A DNA stretch of 64,000 bases from Prevotella sp. Lineage in GTDB: Bacteria; Bacteroidota; Bacteroidia; Bacteroidales; Bacteroidaceae. Every line of letters begins with the position of its first letter. The first letter of the stretch is position 1. The stretch spans positions 107,776 through 171,775 of the forward strand of contig JAFZIY010000024.1 of the NCBI GenBank assembly GCA_017554105.1, read 5' to 3'. Below, piece after piece: positions 60,176-64,000 of this stretch. The position numbers and the translations under genes were made by a program. The notes below the pieces were generated by a model. The model did no database searches. It had not been told where the DNA came from and worked only from the letters and a program-made list of their open reading frames with translations.

Positions 60176-61267
60176 TTATTTCTTATAGTGCTTGTCGTAG
60201 AACTTCTTCTTCACGACGATGCCGGGGAATGTTTTCTTGCGTATCTGAATGGCCACCTCGGTACCGAGTTTGGCGTGTTCGGCATCCACAAGTGCCATAC
60301 AGACGCTCTTGCCTGTACTGATGGAGTTGTAGCCTGTGGTCACCTCACCAATCTTCTCGCCCTCGAAAAGCACATCATAGCCATGTCGTGGGATGGCACG
60401 GTCGGCAAGTTCTATGCCTATGACACGCTGCTTCGGTCCTTCAGTCTTCTGCTTCAGCAAGGCCTCCTTGCCGATGAACTCAGGCTTGTCGAACTTGCAG
60501 AACATGCCGAGACCTGACATAATGGGTGTTATATCCTCACTCAGTTCGTCGCCGTATAGCGGGAGTCCCACCTCAAAACGCAGGGTGTCGCGGCAGCCAA
60601 GACCGCATGGAAGGCATCGCTTGCTTTCCATCAGCATGTCCCAGGCACGTCGAATATAGTCGTGAGAGCCGTATATCTCGAAGCCGTCCTCGCCAGTATA
60701 GCCTGTGCGGCTTACGATTATTGTCTCGCCGTCGGTGTCTATTGTCTTTGTGGTATAGAATACCAGTTCCTTGCAACTTAGTCCGAGCACTTCCTCTACC
60801 ACTTCCTCTGCCTCGGGACCTTGAACAGCCAACTGTCCGTAGTAGTCGGAGAGGTGCTTTAGTTCGATGTCGAAGCCCTCGGCTTGTTGCTGAATCCATG
60901 CCCAGTCCTTGTCGATGTTGGCGGCATTGATAACCAGGAAGAAGTCGTTCTCTCCCATTTTATATACCAGAAGGTCGTCAACGGTACCGCCATTCTCATA
61001 GCACATCATGCCATAGTAAATCTGCCCGATGGGAGCATTGGTGACATCGTTGGTGAAGATGTGGTTCACGTAGCGCTCCGCGTCATTGCCCTTGACGCTT
61101 ACCTCGCCCATGTGTGACACATCAAAAACTCCGCAATGCTGGCGCACGGCATTATGTTCCTCTATTATCGAGGAATACTGGATAGGCATCTCGAAGCCTC
61201 CGAAGGGTGACATAAGAGCACCCAACGCCACATGTTTGTCATAAAGACACGTCTTCTTATTTTCCAT
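60176..61267 (-). CDS. gcvT: Aminomethyltransferase (glycine cleavage T protein)
   Basis: Transfers the methylene group from aminomethyl-GcvH to tetrahydrofolate, releasing ammonia. Its 363 residues show DKHVALGALMSPFGGFEMPIQ near the N-terminus, GVFDVSHMGEVSVKG near residue 40, and the folate-binding RTGYTGEDGFEIY near residue 205, with CGLGCRDTLRFEVGLPLYG near residue 235. It follows lplA by 13 bases. Confidence 0.97.
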   Translation of the reverse strand: MENKKTCLYDKHVALGALMSPFGGFEMPIQYSSIIEEHNAVRQHCGVFDVSHMGEVSVKGNDAERYVNHIFTNDVTNAPIGQIYYGMMCYENGGTVDDLLVYKMGENDFFLVINAANIDKDWAWIQQQAEGFDIELKHLSDYYGQLAVQGPEAEEVVEEVLGLSCKELVFYTTKTIDTDGETIIVSRTGYTGEDGFEIYGSHDYIRRAWDMLMESKRCLPCGLGCRDTLRFEVGLPLYGDELSEDITPIMSGLGMFCKFDKPEFIGKEALLKQKTEGPKQRVIGIELADRAIPRHGYDVLFEGEKIGEVTTGYNSISTGKSVCMALVDAEHAKLGTEVAIQIRKKTFPGIVVKKKFYDKHYKK

Positions 61268-61280
61268 TTATATAATCAGG

Positions 61281-62255
61281 TTATAGGTTTTCCGTCAAAA
61301 CCTCGGCCATCTCTTCCTTGCCGAGATTCATTATTATGTCTCCGATATTGTCGGGTAGGGCGGCGACGACTTGCTCTTTCACGAGCCGTTTGCCTTTCAG
61401 GGCCTTCCTTATTATGTCTATGTCGCCTGTGAGGAAGAAGTCGCCTTTAAGGTCGATGTCCTTGATGGTGCCGTTCTTGACCTCCATTCTCGCCTCTATC
61501 GTTCCCACACCCTCTATCCTGCGCTTTCTCGTGAGGGTGTATCTCGGATTGTTCCCATAGATGAACTCTTCCGAGAGATATTCCTTCTCGATGTTACTTA
61601 TCTTCTCAATGTCCTCCTCCCGTAGCGTCAACGTCGAGTCGCAGATGCTCTCAATAATGGATCCCCTTATCTCGTCGAGGCTCATCGTGGTGTAGTCTTT
61701 CAGCAATGCTATGTGCTGTCGTACGCTCTTCACTCCCTTGCTCAGCAGTTTCTCGTCGTCGGGAGTGATGCATGCGGTCATGTTGCGCATGTCTGTGTCG
61801 TAGAGCATAGTGCCGTGAACGATGCTCCTGCCCGGTATGTGGTAGAAGGCGTTGCCGCTCACCTTGCGCCCTTCAATCATTATGTCGTTCCTGCCGTTTG
61901 CCCTTGCATCAATACCTATTTTCCTCAATGCCTCCACAACCATCATTATATAGCGGTTGTAGGTGAGGCACACGTAGTCGCTGCTCGTGATGAACGAGAG
62001 CATCATGTTGCTCTTGTCGGCATAGACACATCCTCCTCCGCTCTTCCTTCGGAACATCCTCACCCCGTTTCTCTTGCAATAGCCGATGTTCACTTCGTTC
62101 TCTATCAGCTGGTTGCGACCGAATATCACGGAGGGTTCCACCTGCCAGATGAAGAAGGCGTCGCGTACATCAGTCTCACGCGCAACATATTCCTCCATTG
62201 CGAGATAAAAACTCAGTTGCCGCTCCTCTTCATTGGGAAGTTGAATGTAAACCAT
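61281..62255 (-). CDS. lplA: Lipoate-protein ligase
   Basis: Attaches lipoate (or octanoate) to lipoyl domains, here most likely GcvH of the same operon. Its 324 residues show the LplA/LipB-type core FFIWQVEPSVIFGRNQLIE near residue 35, RRKSGGGCVYADKSNMMLSF near residue 75, and KVSGNAFYHIPGRSIVHGTML near residue 130 (first 20 typical). The C-terminal third is the small accessory domain (from about residue 240). It is the first gene of the gcv operon; a TATATTTG box lies at 62300-62307. Confidence 0.9.
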   Translation of the reverse strand: MVYIQLPNEEERQLSFYLAMEEYVARETDVRDAFFIWQVEPSVIFGRNQLIENEVNIGYCKRNGVRMFRRKSGGGCVYADKSNMMLSFITSSDYVCLTYNRYIMMVVEALRKIGIDARANGRNDIMIEGRKVSGNAFYHIPGRSIVHGTMLYDTDMRNMTACITPDDEKLLSKGVKSVRQHIALLKDYTTMSLDEIRGSIIESICDSTLTLREEDIEKISNIEKEYLSEEFIYGNNPRYTLTRKRRIEGVGTIEARMEVKNGTIKDIDLKGDFFLTGDIDIIRKALKGKRLVKEQVVAALPDNIGDIIMNLGKEEMAEVLTENL

Positions 62256-62299
62256 CTGCCTCCGGAATAGTTGTTTTTCGTAATCATAGATTCCGCTTG

Positions 62300-62307
62300 C
62301 AAATATA
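62300..62307 (-). promoter_or_regulatory. Bacteroidetes -7 box (TATATTTG) for the lplA-gcv operon
   Basis: TATATTTG on the - strand, 45 bases before the lplA ATG. The leader is too short for a glycine riboswitch. Confidence 0.55.
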
Positions 62308-62387
62308 CAAAATTAATTTATTACACGAACTATATTTTGCATTAAAAAAAACAAAGATTAGCCACCATTCTCACAAAGCATACCTTT

Positions 62388-62456
62388 GAGACTCTCAGAT
62401 GACACTTCTGACACTCTCAGATGACACTTCTGACACCCTCAGGAGACATCTCTGAC
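62388..62456. repeat. Three 22-base tandem repeats
   Basis: Three contiguous units of GA(G/C)AC-TCTCAGATGACACTTCT type; the first two differ at about one position, the third is more diverged (CCTCAGGAGACATCTCT). There are no spacers, so it is not a CRISPR array. It lies between the mscL terminator and the lplA promoter. Confidence 0.65.
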
Positions 62457-62480
62457 ATGACGAAAGGGCATCAACAAAAA

Positions 62481-62512
62481 GGCGGGAGCCATGCCCAAGG
62501 CTGACTCCCGCT
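62481..62512 (-). terminator. Intrinsic terminator of mscL
   Basis: Stem GCGGGAG (62482-62488) with CTCCCGC (62505-62511), extended inward by CC/GG pairs, followed on the - strand by CTTTTTG. Confidence 0.8.
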
Positions 62513-62535
62513 TTGTCTTATTAAATCATTGAAGA

Positions 62536-62958
62536 TTATTTGTTCTTCAAGACATCGCGAATCTCAGTAAGGAGTTTCTCTTCGTTAGATGGCTCTGGTG
62601 CTGCCTCTGGCTCTGGATCCTTCTTTCTTGAAAGCTTGTTCATGGCCTTGATCATGAAGAAGATACAGAGTGCGATAATCAGGAAGTCGATAACGCTCTG
62701 GATGAACGCACCATAGGCAAAGACTGCAACGCCCTTCTCTGTAGCCTCAGCCAAAGAAGCAACAGGAGTGTCGCTGAAGTTGACGAACATGTCGTTGAAA
62801 TTCACACCGCCTGTGCAGAGACCTACGAGAGGCATGATAACGTGATCAACGAGTGATGACACAATCTTTCCGAACGCACCGCCGATGATTACACCGACAG
62901 CCATGTCCATAACGTTGCCCTTCATGGCAAACTCTTTAAACTCTTTAATAAATCCCAT
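62536..62958 (-). CDS. mscL: Large-conductance mechanosensitive channel MscL
   Basis: Pentameric membrane channel that opens under osmotic down-shock. Its 140 residues show the family N-terminus [20 protein letters not shown], the gate-lining first membrane segment [20 protein letters not shown] near residue 22, a periplasmic loop, and the second segment [19 protein letters not shown] near residue 88, followed by a charged cytoplasmic helix. It is monocistronic, with its own terminator. Confidence 0.96.
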   Translation of the reverse strand: MGFIKEFKEFAMKGNVMDMAVGVIIGGAFGKIVSSLVDHVIMPLVGLCTGGVNFNDMFVNFSDTPVASLAEATEKGVAVFAYGAFIQSVIDFLIIALCIFFMIKAMNKLSRKKDPEPEAAPEPSNEEKLLTEIRDVLKNK

Positions 62959-63279
62959 AGTTTTAAATTATTAGTTAATAAATAGGGTGAATCTTTTCTC
63001 GCTTTTTGCAATCTTTAGTTAGCAAACTCAGTCGCGTCCGCTTGATTTCTCTTAAACAATTTCCTTCTTAATCATTTTTTTAATTTATTAATACAGAAAT
63101 CTGATGCAAATTTAAAGAAAATATTGTAACTTTGCATGCGAAAAGAGAAAAAAGTTGCCTAAAAGGGGTCTTTTTTTGATTTTTGGTCATAAAAAGGCTT
63201 TGATATATAATATAATAGGTATTTAATAAGGTAATATTTAGGGATTTTATTTTAACCATTTTAAAATATTTAAAGAAAA
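62959..63279. other. Divergent region between mscL and gapA
   Basis: 321 bases, AT-rich. A TAACTTTG box at 63127-63134 (+) faces gapA with a leader of about 140 bases. On the - strand 63114-63107 reads TAAATTTG and may start mscL. I see no gene or clear structured RNA between them. Confidence 0.55.
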
Positions 63280-64000
63280 ATGACAAAAGTTGCAATTAAC
63301 GGTTTTGGCCGTATCGGTCGCCTCGCTTTCCGTCAGATGTTCGAGGCTGAAGGTTATGAAGTAGTGGCTATCAACGACTTGACAAGCCCAAAGATGCTTG
63401 CTCACCTGCTGAAGTATGACACAGCACAGGGTGGTTTCGCTGGCAAGTTCGGTGAGAACAAGCACACTGTAGAGGCTACAGACAACTCTATCATCGTTGA
63501 TGGTAAGGAAATCACTATCTATGCTATTCCTAACGCAGCTGAACTGCCTTGGGGTGAGGTAGGTGTTGACGTTGTTCTCGAGTGCACAGGTTTCTACACA
63601 TCTAAGGAGAAGGCTTCTGCACACATCAAGGCTGGTGCAAAGAAGGTTGTTATCTCTGCTCCTGCTGGCAACGACCTGCCTACTATCGTTTACAATGTAA
63701 ACCACAAGACTCTGACACCTGCCGATACAGTTATCTCTGCTGCTTCTTGCACAACTAACTGTCTGGCTCCTATGACAAAGGCTCTGAACGACTTCGCTCC
63801 TATCCAGAGCGGTATCATGACAACTGTTCACGCTTATACTGGCGACCAGATGATTCTCGACGGTCCACAGCGCAAGGGTGATGTTCAGCGTGCACGTGCT
63901 GGTGCCCAGAACATCGTTCCTAACTCAACTGGTGCTGCTAAGGCTATCGGTCTCGTTATTCCTGAGCTCAACGGTAAGCTGATCGGTGCTGCACAGCACG
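63280..64000 (+). CDS. gapA: Glyceraldehyde-3-phosphate dehydrogenase (C-terminus off the window)
   Basis: Glycolytic enzyme that oxidises glyceraldehyde 3-phosphate with NAD and phosphate. The ATG at 63280 begins [20 protein letters not shown], the NAD-binding Rossmann motif. The catalytic cysteine lies in [12 protein letters not shown] near residue 157, and [17 protein letters not shown] follows. 240 of about 335 codons are present and the frame is open at the window edge. Codon use is strongly biased, as expected of a highly expressed gene. A TAACTTTG box lies about 145 bases upstream. Confidence 0.97.
   Translation, partial: MTKVAINGFGRIGRLAFRQMFEAEGYEVVAINDLTSPKMLAHLLKYDTAQGGFAGKFGENKHTVEATDNSIIVDGKEITIYAIPNAAELPWGEVGVDVVLECTGFYTSKEKASAHIKAGAKKVVISAPAGNDLPTIVYNVNHKTLTPADTVISAASCTTNCLAPMTKALNDFAPIQSGIMTTVHAYTGDQMILDGPQRKGDVQRARAGAQNIVPNSTGAAKAIGLVIPELNGKLIGAAQH

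Noticed and set aside
62256-62300. Glycine riboswitch for the gcv operon
   Set aside because: The leader is about 40 bases and holds no aptamer-like fold.
62388-62456. CRISPR array
   Set aside because: The units are contiguous without spacers, only three are present, and no cas gene is in the window.

Overview
The window is chromosomal DNA of a Bacteroidota bacterium, most likely order Bacteroidales and close to Prevotella/Segatella. The evidence is the recurring Bacteroidetes-type promoter (TTTG, 19-21 nt, TAnnTTTG) in front of many genes, the lack of Shine-Dalgarno sequences, MKK-type signal peptides and lipoboxes on secreted proteins, Bacteroidales-type gene content (GH28 pectinase, GHL10 hydrolase, C69 dipeptidase, AddAB, RapZ-fused sugar kinase), and many GC-rich palindromic or simple-sequence repeats between genes. 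The species cannot be fixed from the sequence alone.

Layout. 1-8.5 kb: a GH28 polygalacturonase cut by the window start (-), tRNA-Phe, rpsA, a small lipoprotein, mtaB, a family 2 glycosyltransferase, a Spy/DUF4890-like secreted protein and glyA. 8.7-20 kb: a PepSY-like lipoprotein, an orphan menE, the addA-addB recombination nuclease pair, a 1-kb repeat-rich gap, gpsA and lysS. 20-29 kb: a SpoU methyltransferase, a GHL10 hydrolase, then cstA, a small beta-barrel protein, nadC, an M23 peptidase and a C69 dipeptidase on the + strand. 28.8-38.3 kb: hisG-hisD-hisC, a lytic transglycosylase, two more SpoU methyltransferases, a TauE/SafE transporter, metY and cysK. 38.3-47.3 kb: a LuxR-type regulator, groES-groEL with a sigma-54-like promoter, a possible small RNA, an AmgK/RapZ-type fusion next to a MurU-like nucleotidyltransferase (peptidoglycan-sugar recycling), guaA, a second glutaminase-less GMP synthase, and ogt.

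47.3-52 kb is the most accessory-looking part. All its genes on the - strand are small, fragmentary or unknown: a truncated DUF3987-like N-terminus, a 22-bp perfect inverted repeat, a truncated hypothetical gene, a four-helix-bundle protein, a 604-residue AT-rich protein with an internally duplicated domain, and a 39-codon ORF coupled to it by an ATGA overlap. It is bounded by a divergent HU-family gene with a long, structured leader. 52-64 kb: a SulP transporter, a lipoprotein/patatin pair, a complete glycine-cleavage operon (lplA-gcvT-gcvH-gcvPA-gcvPB-lpdA), mscL and the start of gapA.

The most unusual signals are not genes but repeats. One GC-rich palindromic family and several short simple-sequence families lie between genes, form terminators, are duplicated as a whole terminator cassette, and have entered coding sequences in frame (kinase/RapZ fusion, guaA, probably the transglycosylase). 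Other candidates for novelty are a promoter-proximal leader element with the sequence GTCAAGCGCGC shared by two loci, a promoter-hairpin-terminator unit at 41.2 kb that looks like a small RNA, and the sigma-54-like promoter of groESL.
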